A stretch of 37,138 nt of DNA, from NCBI RefSeq assembly GCF_003917135.1, contig NZ_RPDI01000027.1, positions 1 to 37,138 of the forward strand, in the 5' to 3' direction. The first letter of the stretch is position 1. The number at the start of each line of letters is the position of its first letter. Source of the stretch: Leucobacter chromiireducens (lineage in GTDB: Bacteria > Actinomycetota > Actinomycetes > Actinomycetales > Microbacteriaceae). Of the stretch, positions 7,514-14,969 are shown piece after piece. The notes beneath the pieces are model-generated. The model saw only the letters and a list, made by a program, of their open reading frames with translations. It was not told the origin of the DNA and did no database searches. The position numbers and the translations under genes are program-made.

Positions 7514-9616
7514 GTGAGGAAACACACTATTGCCGCGTCGATCGGCGCGCTCGCACTCGGCGTCACCGGCGTGTGCGCGGGGATCGCCCCCGCCGCGCTG
7601 GCCGCACCGGCCGCACCGGCCGCGCCTGCCGATGAGGCCGCGCCGAAGACGCTCGTGATCGGCGTCGACGGCGCCGCGTTCGACGTGTTCGCGGAGACCG
7701 CGCTGCCGAACATCCGCGCGCTGCAGGCCGGCGGCCTGACGGCCGAGAGTAACCTGCCGGGCAGCCCGATGGCGCCGACCGTCTCCGGTGCTGGCTGGTC
7801 GACGATCGCGACGGGCGTCTGGCCGGACAAGCACAACGTCGTCGACAACAACTTCACCGCCCCGCGCTACGACGTGTACCCCGACTACCTGAGCCGGATC
7901 GAGACGGCGCAGCCCGAGCGGGGCACCGCGGCGATCGGCACGTGGGGCCCGATCTCGACCCGCGTGTTCGGGCAGGCAGTGGACACCCGCGTGCAGGGCG
8001 CAGGCGACGCGGACACCACGGCCCGTGCGGTGGCGAAGCTCGCCGAGCCCACCACGGACGACGTGTTCGTGCACCTCGACGAGGTGGACGGCGCCGGCCA
8101 CTCAAGCGGCTCGAGCTCGCAGGCGTACCGGGACGCGCTCATCGTGGCCGACCGGCAGATCGGCGAGCTGATCGCCGCAGTGCAGGCCAGGCCTGGCTAT
8201 GCCGGCGAGGACTGGCTTATCATGCTCACCTCGGATCACGGCCACACGCCGCGCGGCGGGCACGGCGGCTCGACGAAGCTGGAGCGGAAGACGCACGTGA
8301 TCGCGCAGGGTAGCGGGTTTGCGCCCGGCTCGGTGCGCCACGACGTGAAGATCTCCGACATCGCGCCGACCGTGCTCGCGCACGTTGGCATCGCGCGCGA
8401 CGCCGCGTGGGATCTCGACGGTGCCGCCGTGCGAGACCTCGTGCCCGACGACTTCGACGCGCTCCGCCCGCAGCTGCGCGTCGCGGCGCAGGAGACCGGG
8501 CCGGGCCAGCTCCTCGGCTGGACCGATGTGGCGCCGACGGGGTGGACGGTCGACAACTCCCGGATGCCGACGGGCGGCGCACCGGAGTTCCGCGGCTGGA
8601 CGTTCATGACCGACGACTTCTTCTCAAACGTCGAGCTCGGGCAGCACCGCGAGAACAACGTGCGCTCGCGCGACGTGTTCGCGGTCGCGGACTCTGATGA
8701 GTGGGCCGACGTGTCGCCGCGCGGCGGGAACCAATTCGATTCGACACTGATCACCCCGGCGTACGAGCTGAACGGTGCGGCCACCGCCGACGTGTCCTTC
8801 GTCTCCGACTACGCCGTCGATGGCCCGCAGGGCGCGAGCGTGTGGGTGGTGTTCGACGAGGCGTCGGGCGCGCCGCGTCAGAAGCTGCTCGATTACCCGG
8901 CCGACGGCACGCGCATGAACCCGGTGAACGCGGTCGAGCGCCACACGGTCGAGCTGCCGCGCGGCGCGGACGGTGCGCTCCCGAAGACGCTGAGCCTGCA
9001 GTTCTCGTACTCGGGGAACAACAGCGCGTTCTGGGCGATCGACCAGGTCCGCTTCGGGCAGCCGGACGCGCCAAGCGCGCCTGCGGAGATCGCGCTCTCG
9101 GCGGCGAAGCTCACCGCGGGTGAGACGGTGACCGTCACGGGGAACGGCTTCGCCGCTGGCGAGGAGGTGCGCTTCGAGCTGCGCTCCACGCCGCAGCAGC
9201 TGGGCTCAGCCGTCGCCGACGCGGCTGGCGCGCTGTCAGCCGAGCTCCGCGTGCCGGCGGAGACCGCGGCGGGGGAGCACCACCTTGTCGCCGTGCGCGC
9301 CGACGGCTCCGAGCTGTCGCAGCCGCTCACCGTCGCGGCGGTCGACCCTGGCACGGACCCCGGCACGGACCCCGGCACCGACCCCGGAACCGACCCCGGC
9401 ACCGACCCCGGCACGACGCCCGGCACTGATCCCGATCCCGCACCGGGGTCGGTGACGACGGCGCGGCCCGGCGCGTCCGAGCACGCGGGCGAGCTCGCGA
9501 CGACGGGCGGCGGCGTGCCGGCGCTCATCGTTGGGGGTGCGGTGGCCGCGGCGCTGCTCGGCGGTGGTGTGCTGCTCGCGGTGCGCTCGCGTCGGGACGC
9601 CGACCCGCTCGGCTAG
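7514..9616 (+). CDS. Secreted, wall-anchored type I phosphodiesterase / nucleotide pyrophosphatase family protein
   Basis: A 700-residue exported hydrolase of the alkaline-phosphatase superfamily (nucleotide pyrophosphatase/phosphodiesterase type). Residues 1 to about 35 form a signal peptide (RKHTIAASIGALALG, Ala-rich cleavage area). Metal and catalytic signatures follow: VIGVDGAAFD, a nucleophile region MAPTVSGAGWSTIATGVWP, HLDEVDGAGHSSG, TSDHGH and GGHGG. A second beta-rich domain (about 330-520) and an Ig-like module starting at AEIALSAAKLTAGETVTVTG precede a 12-base-repeat PGTD linker, the sorting motif LATTG, a hydrophobic helix and the basic end VRSRRDADPLG. GTG 7514 is chosen because the signal peptide begins there. 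LATTG fits class E sortase anchoring, as in the gene at the window start. Substrate is unknown; extracellular nucleotides or phosphodiesters are likely. Confidence 0.88.
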   Translation: MRKHTIAASIGALALGVTGVCAGIAPAALAAPAAPAAPADEAAPKTLVIGVDGAAFDVFAETALPNIRALQAGGLTAESNLPGSPMAPTVSGAGWSTIATGVWPDKHNVVDNNFTAPRYDVYPDYLSRIETAQPERGTAAIGTWGPISTRVFGQAVDTRVQGAGDADTTARAVAKLAEPTTDDVFVHLDEVDGAGHSSGSSSQAYRDALIVADRQIGELIAAVQARPGYAGEDWLIMLTSDHGHTPRGGHGGSTKLERKTHVIAQGSGFAPGSVRHDVKISDIAPTVLAHVGIARDAAWDLDGAAVRDLVPDDFDALRPQLRVAAQETGPGQLLGWTDVAPTGWTVDNSRMPTGGAPEFRGWTFMTDDFFSNVELGQHRENNVRSRDVFAVADSDEWADVSPRGGNQFDSTLITPAYELNGAATADVSFVSDYAVDGPQGASVWVVFDEASGAPRQKLLDYPADGTRMNPVNAVERHTVELPRGADGALPKTLSLQFSYSGNNSAFWAIDQVRFGQPDAPSAPAEIALSAAKLTAGETVTVTGNGFAAGEEVRFELRSTPQQLGSAVADAAGALSAELRVPAETAAGEHHLVAVRADGSELSQPLTVAAVDPGTDPGTDPGTDPGTDPGTDPGTTPGTDPDPAPGSVTTARPGASEHAGELATTGGGVPALIVGGAVAAALLGGGVLLAVRSRRDADPLG
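9344..9427 (+). repeat. 12-bp tandem repeat encoding the PGTD linker
   Basis: Seven consecutive in-frame 12-base units of type GACCCCGGCACG encode Asp-Pro-Gly-Thr. The array lies just before the sorting signal and is a candidate for length variation between strains. Confidence 0.88.
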
Positions 9617-9620
9617 GCGG

Positions 9621-9715
9621 CCCCGCCCCCGAAACCCCGCGCATCTTTCGAAAACGGCAGCATCTTCGGAGGAATCTACGCGATCTCGAAAGATGCGCGG
9701 GGTCTCGGGGCGGGG
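9621..9715. terminator. 95-base imperfect palindrome between convergent genes
   Basis: A perfect 17-bp stem (CCCCGCGCATCTTTCGA at 9635-9651 with its complement at 9686-9702) is extended outward to 9621 and 9715 with one mismatch and one bulge. The 34-base loop contains a further CATCTTCGGAGG stretch. The phosphodiesterase and methyltransferase genes converge here, so it likely terminates both; its length is unusual for a simple terminator. Confidence 0.75.
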
Positions 9716-9735
9716 TGCACGCGCACCCCGCTCGG

Positions 9736-10368
9736 CTAGCCGTCCAGCCGCACGAGCGTGAGCAGCCCGTCGCCAGCCGGGGAGAGCATCGGGGCGATCG
9801 CCGCCGACTCGGCGACGAGCGTCAGCAGATCACGCACCGCCTGCGTCTCGGCGTCGCGTGCCGCGGGATCCGGCACCCTGCCGTGCGCGAACGCGCCGGG
9901 CACGATGATGCAGCCGCCCTGCCGCACGATCCCGAGCGCGTACTCGAAGTGCTCGAGCAGCTGCGCGGGATCGGCGTCCAGCAACACCAGATCGTAGGAG
10001 TCGAGGTTCAGGCGGGGCATCACGTGGCGCGCGTCGCCCTCGATCGCGCGGAGGCGCGCGGCGGGGATCCCGGCCTCGGCGAACATCGTGCGCGCCTCGC
10101 GCAGATACTCCGGCTCGATCTCGATGGTGGTGAGGGTCGCGTCGTGCGCGTGGCGGAGTAGCGAGAGCCCGCTCACGCCGACGCCTGTGCCCACCTCGCA
10201 GATGGCCTGCGCGCGCGTGAGCACGGCGAGGCCGGAGAGCTGCGCGCCGATGGAGCGGCTCACGGGCTCGATGCCGAGCTCAAGGGACAGCCGGCGGGCC
10301 CGGACGAGCGCGTCGGTTTCCCCCGGGTACTGTTCGGCGTACTGCCAGTTGCGTTCGAGCTTGCTCAC
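9736..10368 (-). CDS. SAM-dependent O-methyltransferase (class I, family 3)
   Basis: A 210-residue methyltransferase. The SAM-binding glycine loop is EVGTGVGVSG (58-67), followed by the acidic strand IEIEPEYL, the EGDARHVMPRL segment and the LVLLDADP motif that lines the active site in catechol-type O-methyltransferases. The start is GTG 10368 (MSKLERNWQYAEQYPGE), chosen because GGAGGAAAAC stands directly before it. Family members methylate hydroxyls of small aromatic compounds, but the acceptor here is not predictable. A small hairpin (10397-10403 with 10415-10421) lies in the 5' leader. It is transcribed convergently with the phosphodiesterase gene and follows another minus-strand gene 159 bases upstream. 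Confidence 0.88.
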   Translation of the reverse strand: MSKLERNWQYAEQYPGETDALVRARRLSLELGIEPVSRSIGAQLSGLAVLTRAQAICEVGTGVGVSGLSLLRHAHDATLTTIEIEPEYLREARTMFAEAGIPAARLRAIEGDARHVMPRLNLDSYDLVLLDADPAQLLEHFEYALGIVRQGGCIIVPGAFAHGRVPDPAARDAETQAVRDLLTLVAESAAIAPMLSPAGDGLLTLVRLDG

Positions 10369-10527
10369 GTTTTCCTCCGAAAGTCTTGCGTGCTGACCGG
10401 CAGGGGCCGCATCTCTGCCGGCTCCCACCGCACGCTCACTCTTAGCGTAGGGCCACCCGCGCACTCACGTCGCGCCACACGCGCGCCAGCGCGCCGAATT
10501 GTTGCCGCGAGCTGGTGCGGCGGTCTC

Positions 10528-11430
10528 CTATGCCGAGGCGCTCAGCGGCCGGTAGCCGCCGCCGGTCTCGACGAGCACCTCGACGTCGGCTGGCGCCGGC
10601 CAGCTGGCTGGCACCGCCGCCTCGTCGGCATCGCCGGCCGCGCCGTACACGCTGCCCGGGCCGTCCCCGTCCTCCTCGTCGATGTGCATGCTCTCGAGCC
10701 GGCCGTCTTCCACGAAGAGCCTGATCCCGAACTGCTGGCCAGCGGCGTCGCGGAAACGGCCGATCACGGGGAAGGTCGCGGTGCCAGGCACGGCGCGCGC
10801 GACCGCGTCGGACACCTCGAACGCGGAGTACCCGAGCTCGGGCTCCTCGTCCGCGAACCGAACGAGCCGCGCGGTGGCGAGCTGCTCGCGCAGCTGCGGG
10901 GCGCCGAACTCCTCGGTTGCGGACAGCAGCCGAAGCGCGAGGCCGCGCACCTCGTCGGGCAGCTCGACGAGCGACCGCCCGTCCTCGTCTGCGCCCGGGA
11001 GATCCGACAGGCTGAAGCCGGCGTCGTTCCGACTCGCCGCCCAGGATGCGAGGCCGAGGGCAAGGCTGCCCACCGCGAGCCACAGCCGCGGCCGGGTCAC
11101 CCCCGAGCGCACGAGCCGGTCGTGGACCTTGGCGTCCACGGCCTCGCCGACTTCGGCGAGCCCGAGCGCCGCGCCGGCGGCTCCCGCGGTGAGGGCCGTG
11201 CGGTTGAGCGGCCCGAGGAGATCGAGGTCCGCCGCCGAGCGGGGGCGCAGCGTCGCCCAGACAACCCACCCGGTCACCGCCGCAACCGCCCCGCGGTACG
11301 CGAGCCGACTACCGGGGGTGAGCCGGCGCGGCTCGACGAGCGTGAGCGCGCCCACGATCGCGCTCGACACGACGCCGTGCGACACGCTTCGGGGATCGTT
11401 CAGGCGGCGGAGGATCTGACGTGCTCGCAT
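10528..11430 (-). CDS. Uncharacterised actinobacterial protein with N-terminal hydrophobic segments
   Basis: A 300-residue protein I do not recognise. After a basic N-terminus (MRARQILRRLNDPRSVSHG) come hydrophobic stretches near 20-30, 47-62 and 78-95 and another near 115-130, then a soluble, acidic C-terminal half of about 170 residues with LSDLPGADEDG, FPVIGRFRDAAGQQFGIR and a Glu/Asp-rich stretch. It may be a membrane protein with a cytosolic domain. A -10-like TACCCT lies six bases before ATG 11430 on the minus strand, suggesting leaderless transcription. It is divergent from tatB. No catalytic motif is evident. Confidence 0.7.
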   Translation of the reverse strand: MRARQILRRLNDPRSVSHGVVSSAIVGALTLVEPRRLTPGSRLAYRGAVAAVTGWVVWATLRPRSAADLDLLGPLNRTALTAGAAGAALGLAEVGEAVDAKVHDRLVRSGVTRPRLWLAVGSLALGLASWAASRNDAGFSLSDLPGADEDGRSLVELPDEVRGLALRLLSATEEFGAPQLREQLATARLVRFADEEPELGYSAFEVSDAVARAVPGTATFPVIGRFRDAAGQQFGIRLFVEDGRLESMHIDEEDGDGPGSVYGAAGDADEAAVPASWPAPADVEVLVETGGGYRPLSASA

Positions 11431-11436
11431 GTGCTC

Positions 11437-11442
11437 AGGGTA
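11437..11442 (-). promoter_or_regulatory. -10-like TACCCT for the uncharacterised membrane protein
   Basis: On the minus strand TACCCT is followed by GAGCAC and ATG 11430, consistent with a leaderless start. Confidence 0.4.
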
Positions 11443-11547
11443 GCGGCAGGATCCCCGGGAATGCTGGGCGCGTTCCGCGTCGCCGTGGCAGCCGAGACAC
11501 GCGTCGCTGCACGCCCCGCGTCACCCCGTCGGCACCAGAATCAGCGC

Positions 11548-11553
11548 TACGAT
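11548..11553 (+). promoter_or_regulatory. -10-like TACGAT for tatB
   Basis: TACGAT is followed by 8 bases and ATG 11562, consistent with a leaderless or near-leaderless tatB transcript. Confidence 0.42.
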
Positions 11554-11561
11554 AGTGGCTT

Positions 11562-11936
11562 ATGGGACTCACGTTCGAGAAGCTGCTGGTGATCTTGGTG
11601 ATCGCGCTCTTCGTTGTGGGGCCCGACCGGCTGCCGATGTACGCGAAGAAGCTCGGGGATCTCGTGCGCAGCCTGAAGCGCATGGCCGACGGCGCGAAGG
11701 ACCGCCTCCGCGACGAGATGGGGCCGGAGTTCGACGACGTCGACTGGAAGCAGCTCGATCCGCGGCAGTACGATCCGCGTCGGATCATTCGCGATGCGCT
11801 CGTCGAGGATGAGCGCGAGGCGCGCACCGCGGCGCGGCGCGCACGCGCTGAGGAAGCAGCGGAGAAGCGCGCAGCTGCGGCGTCTCTTGCGGAACCCCCT
11901 GCTGGCGGCATATTCTTCGACGAGGAGGCAACATGA
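11562..11936 (+). CDS. tatB: Sec-independent (Tat) translocase subunit, TatB-like
   Basis: A 124-residue protein with one N-terminal membrane helix (about 5-20, FEKLLVILVIALFVVGP), the conserved hinge GPDRLP and an amphipathic helix beginning MYAKKLGDLVRSLKRMADGAK. The charged C-terminal region includes DVDWKQLDPRQYDPRR, a stretch I associate with actinobacterial TatB-like proteins and not TatA. TatB with TatC forms the receptor for twin-arginine signal peptides in the cytoplasmic membrane. Its stop codon overlaps an ATG (ATGA at 11933-11936) that begins a seven-codon ORF, followed by the c-di-GMP gene. TatA and TatC are not in this window. TatA identity cannot be excluded entirely, but the length favours TatB. 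Confidence 0.83.
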   Translation: MGLTFEKLLVILVIALFVVGPDRLPMYAKKLGDLVRSLKRMADGAKDRLRDEMGPEFDDVDWKQLDPRQYDPRRIIRDALVEDEREARTAARRARAEEAAEKRAAAASLAEPPAGGIFFDEEAT

Positions 11937-11956
11937 TGAACCACGGTTCCGCATGA
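11933..11956 (+). CDS. Seven-codon bridging ORF (MMNHGSA) between tatB and the c-di-GMP gene
   Basis: GAGGAGG at 11922-11928 stands before ATG 11933, which overlaps the tatB stop (ATGA). The frame runs only ATG ATG AAC CAC GGT TCC GCA TGA, and its stop overlaps ATG 11953 of the next gene (again ATGA). The next gene has no ribosome site of its own, so this mini-ORF may deliver ribosomes by termination-reinitiation. It could instead be a relic of a frameshift in the downstream gene's original start. Confidence 0.45.
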   Translation: MMNHGSA

Positions 11957-13761
11957 CCTCCCCGGCGAGCGCGGGGGAGCCGCACGACTGGAAGCGCCCG
12001 CTGGGCGCCGAGCAGGGTGCGCCTCGCCAGGTGCTCAACGAGCTCATGTACGCGCTCGACACGACGTCCATCGTCGCGATCACCGATCGCCGCGGCATCA
12101 TCACCTACGTCAACGATCGGTTCTGCGACATCTCGCAGTACGCGCGAGACGAGCTGATCGGCGAGACCCATCGCATCGTCAACTCGGGGCGACACCCCAA
12201 AGAGTTCTTCAAGGAGATGTGGCGCGTGATCGGTCGCGGTGAGGTGTGGAAGAACGAGATCTGCAACCGCGCGAAGGACGGCACGGAGTACTGGGTCGAT
12301 ACGACGATCATCCCGCTGCTCGACGAGCGCGGGAAGCCCGAGCGGTACGTGGCGATCCGGAGCGAGGAGACCGCGCGTCACCTCGCGGAGGAGCAGGTGC
12401 GCCTCCTCGCGTACACCGACTCGGTCACGGGTCTTGTGAACCGCGAGTCCATGCTGCGCGCCATCTCGACCGCCGTGCAGTCCGGCTCGGGGAAAGACTT
12501 CAGCGCCTTCGTGTCGATCAGCGTCGACGAGCTGTCGGTCGTGAACGACGCCTTCGGCTTCGAAGCGGGGGATCGGCTGCTCCTCGAGGCGTCGAAGCGC
12601 CTGCACGGGATCGAGAACGCGGGCGCACGCGTCGGCCGGATCGGCTCGAACACGTTCGGGATCCTGCTCCCCAACCTCGCCGCGAGCAGCCGCGAGGCTG
12701 AGGAGGCGTGCCTCGAGCTCATCGAGCGCGTGCTCGAAGTGGTCGCCGGGCCGGTCGAGCTCGGCTCCGGCGTGGTCATCGACGTGTCCGCGAGCGTCGG
12801 CTACGTGCTCTGGGCGAGCGGCGAGGCGCGCCGCATGAGCGACGCGTCCGACACCGACGGCTGCCCGGCGAACGAGTTCATCGTGACCGACGATCCGCAC
12901 GAGGTGGTGAAGTGCTCCGAGATCGCTCGGAAGCGCGCGCGGCGCGAGGGCGGCCCGCACCGGCTCCGGCAGTTCCGGCAGCGCATGCTGCACGAGGCGC
13001 GCGACCGCGTACGGCTCATCTCGGAGCTGCACCGCGGCATCGAGAAGGGCGAGCTGCAGCTCTACGCGCAGCCGATCGTCGACCGGGATCGCCAGCTGAT
13101 CGGCGAGGAGGGCCTGATCCGCTGGTTCTCCAGCGAGCTCGGCACCGTCGCGCCCGACGAGTTCATCCCGCTCGCCGAGCAGACCGGGGTGATCGTCGAG
13201 ATCGGCGACTGGGTGCTGGAGGAGGCGTGCCGCACGCTGGCTGAGTGGAGCACCGAGCCAGAGCGGGCCGGCCTCACCCTCTCTGTGAACCTGAGCGCGC
13301 GACAGCTCCGCGTCGACGGCTTCGCTGACCGCGTGCACGAGGCGCTCGTGCGGCACGAGGTGCCGCCCGGCCGCCTCACCCTCGAGCTCACCGAGAGCGT
13401 GCTGCACACCGACCTCGACCGCACGGTCGGCATGCTCGCGGTGCTGCGCACGCAGGGGGTGCAGTCCTCGCTCGACGACTTCGGCACCGGCTACTCCTCG
13501 CTGAGCTACCTGCAGCAGCTGCCCGTGCAGCAGCTCAAGATCGACCGCTCGTTCGTGTCCTCTGTGGTGCACGACGCGCAGGCCGCAGCCATCGCCCAGA
13601 CCATCGTCTGGCTGGGCCGCACCTTCAGCCTCCAGATCGTCGCCGAGGGCGTCGAGACCGAGGCGCAGTTCGAGAAGCTCCGCGAGATCGGAGTCGACGC
13701 GTTCCAGGGCTACCTGTTCGGCCGGCCACGCCCGGTGCGGGATCGCCTCGTCGCGGCGTAG
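11953..13761 (+). CDS. PAS-GGDEF-EAL protein with degenerate GGDEF; probable c-di-GMP phosphodiesterase
   Basis: A 602-residue cytosolic signalling protein. A PAS domain (about 30-140, with RHPKEFFKEMW and KDGTEYWV) is followed by a GGDEF domain (about 150-325) in which the signature is replaced by GSNTF (231-235), so diguanylate cyclase activity is not expected. The EAL domain (about 350-600) reads EGLIRW at the signature and keeps NLSARQL, ELTES, DDFGTGYSS, LKIDRSF, EGVET and the terminal FQGYLFGRP, so it should hydrolyse c-di-GMP. The PAS fold resembles the Aer-type sensor group and may bind a cofactor or small ligand. It begins at ATG 11953 overlapping the mini-ORF stop and apparently shares a transcript with tatB. 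It converges with mrp five bases beyond its stop. Confidence 0.88.
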   Translation: MTSPASAGEPHDWKRPLGAEQGAPRQVLNELMYALDTTSIVAITDRRGIITYVNDRFCDISQYARDELIGETHRIVNSGRHPKEFFKEMWRVIGRGEVWKNEICNRAKDGTEYWVDTTIIPLLDERGKPERYVAIRSEETARHLAEEQVRLLAYTDSVTGLVNRESMLRAISTAVQSGSGKDFSAFVSISVDELSVVNDAFGFEAGDRLLLEASKRLHGIENAGARVGRIGSNTFGILLPNLAASSREAEEACLELIERVLEVVAGPVELGSGVVIDVSASVGYVLWASGEARRMSDASDTDGCPANEFIVTDDPHEVVKCSEIARKRARREGGPHRLRQFRQRMLHEARDRVRLISELHRGIEKGELQLYAQPIVDRDRQLIGEEGLIRWFSSELGTVAPDEFIPLAEQTGVIVEIGDWVLEEACRTLAEWSTEPERAGLTLSVNLSARQLRVDGFADRVHEALVRHEVPPGRLTLELTESVLHTDLDRTVGMLAVLRTQGVQSSLDDFGTGYSSLSYLQQLPVQQLKIDRSFVSSVVHDAQAAAIAQTIVWLGRTFSLQIVAEGVETEAQFEKLREIGVDAFQGYLFGRPRPVRDRLVAA

Positions 13762-13766
13762 CGCGG

Positions 13767-14969
13767 CTAGCTGGGTCGCAGCCCCAGCTGACGCCCCGCG
13801 AGCCCGCGCCCGCGCCCGGCGATCGCGCGTGCGACCTCGAGGACGACGGCCGCGGCCGGGTCGCTCGGCTCGGTCAGCACCGCGGGTTCGCCGGCGTCGC
13901 CGCCCGCGCGGAACGCCGGGCTGAGTGGCACGCTGCCGAGCAACGGCACCTCGCCGTGCTCGTCGTCGCTCAGCCGCTCGGCGACGAGCGCGCCACCGCC
14001 TGAGCCGAACACGTCGATCACCGAGCCGTCGGGCTGCGCGAGCCCCGCCATGTTCTCCACGACGCCGATCACCCGCTGCCCGGTCTGCCTGGCAACGAGC
14101 GCGCTGCGCACGGCGACGTCGGCCGCCGCCTCCTGCGGGGTCGTGACGACGAGCACCTCGGCGTTGGGGAGGAGCTGGCCAACGCTGATCGCGATGTCGC
14201 CGGTGCCCGGCGGCAGGTCGAGCAGCAGCACGTCGAGGTCGCCGAACCACACGTCGCGCAGGAACTGCTCGATCGTGCGGTGCAGCATCGGTCCGCGCCA
14301 TGACACCGCGGTGGTGCGCGGATCGGCGTCGCCGAGGAACATGCCGATCGAGATCACTTTCACGCCGTGCGCCACGGGCGGGAGGATCATGTCGTCGACG
14401 CGGGTCGGCTGCGTCGCGCGACCGTCGCGGCTGAGCCCCAGGATGCCGGGGATCGAGAACCCAAAGATGTCGGCGTCGACGAGGCCGACGGAGAGCCCCT
14501 GCGCGGCGAGGGCGACCGCGAGCCCCGCGGTGAGCGACGACTTGCCGACGCCGCCCTTCCCGCTCGTCACCGCGATGACGCGGGTGAGGGAGTCCGGGCC
14601 GAACTGCATCGGCCGCGTGCCGCCCGGGCCGCGCACTCGCTCGGTGAACGCGCGTCGCTCCGCCGGGGACATCACGCCGACGGCAACGGTCGCTGCGGTG
14701 ATCCCGCTCGCGCCAGCGGCCGCGGCCTGCGTGTCCGCCTCGATGCGGCGCGCTGCCGGGCAGCCAGCGATCGTGAGCAGGATCGACACCTCTGCGGCGC
14801 CGGCGTCGTCCACCCGCACGTCGCGCACCATGCCGAGCTCGGTGATGGGGCGCAGGATCTCGGGATCGCGCACCGCGGCGAGCGCGGTCCAGACGGCGCG
14901 CTCGGCCTGGCTGGCGTCGGCCGGGGCGCCGGTGAGCGCCGCCTCAGCCGGCTGCTCCGCTCCGGTCAC
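13767..14969 (-). CDS. mrp: Mrp/NBP35-family P-loop ATPase, iron-sulfur cluster carrier
   Basis: A 400-residue protein (GTG start) with an N-terminal MIP18/DUF59 domain (about 22-105, containing VRDPEILRPITELGMVRDV and LLTIAGCPA) and a C-terminal deviant Walker-A ATPase. The P-loop is GKGGVGKSS (137-145) with VDADIFGFS next. Mrp/ApbC proteins bind and transfer Fe-S clusters using ATP; E. coli ApbC is the best-known relative. It is the last gene of a minus-strand operon, starting at a GTG that overlaps the DUF1003 stop by four bases. The classical CXXC cluster pair of the eukaryotic enzymes is not visible in the frame I read. Confidence 0.9.
   Translation of the reverse strand: MTGAEQPAEAALTGAPADASQAERAVWTALAAVRDPEILRPITELGMVRDVRVDDAGAAEVSILLTIAGCPAARRIEADTQAAAAGASGITAATVAVGVMSPAERRAFTERVRGPGGTRPMQFGPDSLTRVIAVTSGKGGVGKSSLTAGLAVALAAQGLSVGLVDADIFGFSIPGILGLSRDGRATQPTRVDDMILPPVAHGVKVISIGMFLGDADPRTTAVSWRGPMLHRTIEQFLRDVWFGDLDVLLLDLPPGTGDIAISVGQLLPNAEVLVVTTPQEAAADVAVRSALVARQTGQRVIGVVENMAGLAQPDGSVIDVFGSGGGALVAERLSDDEHGEVPLLGSVPLSPAFRAGGDAGEPAVLTEPSDPAAAVVLEVARAIAGRGRGLAGRQLGLRPS

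Noticed and set aside
11953..13761. Active diguanylate cyclase
   Set aside because: The GG(D/E)EF signature is replaced by GSNTF, removing the metal- and substrate-binding residues; only the EAL half looks catalytic.
11785..14301. An 838-codon minus-strand open frame opposite the PAS-GGDEF-EAL gene
   Set aside because: It is the antisense of a gene with clear motifs; composition is Arg/Asp/His-rich without any recognisable fold.
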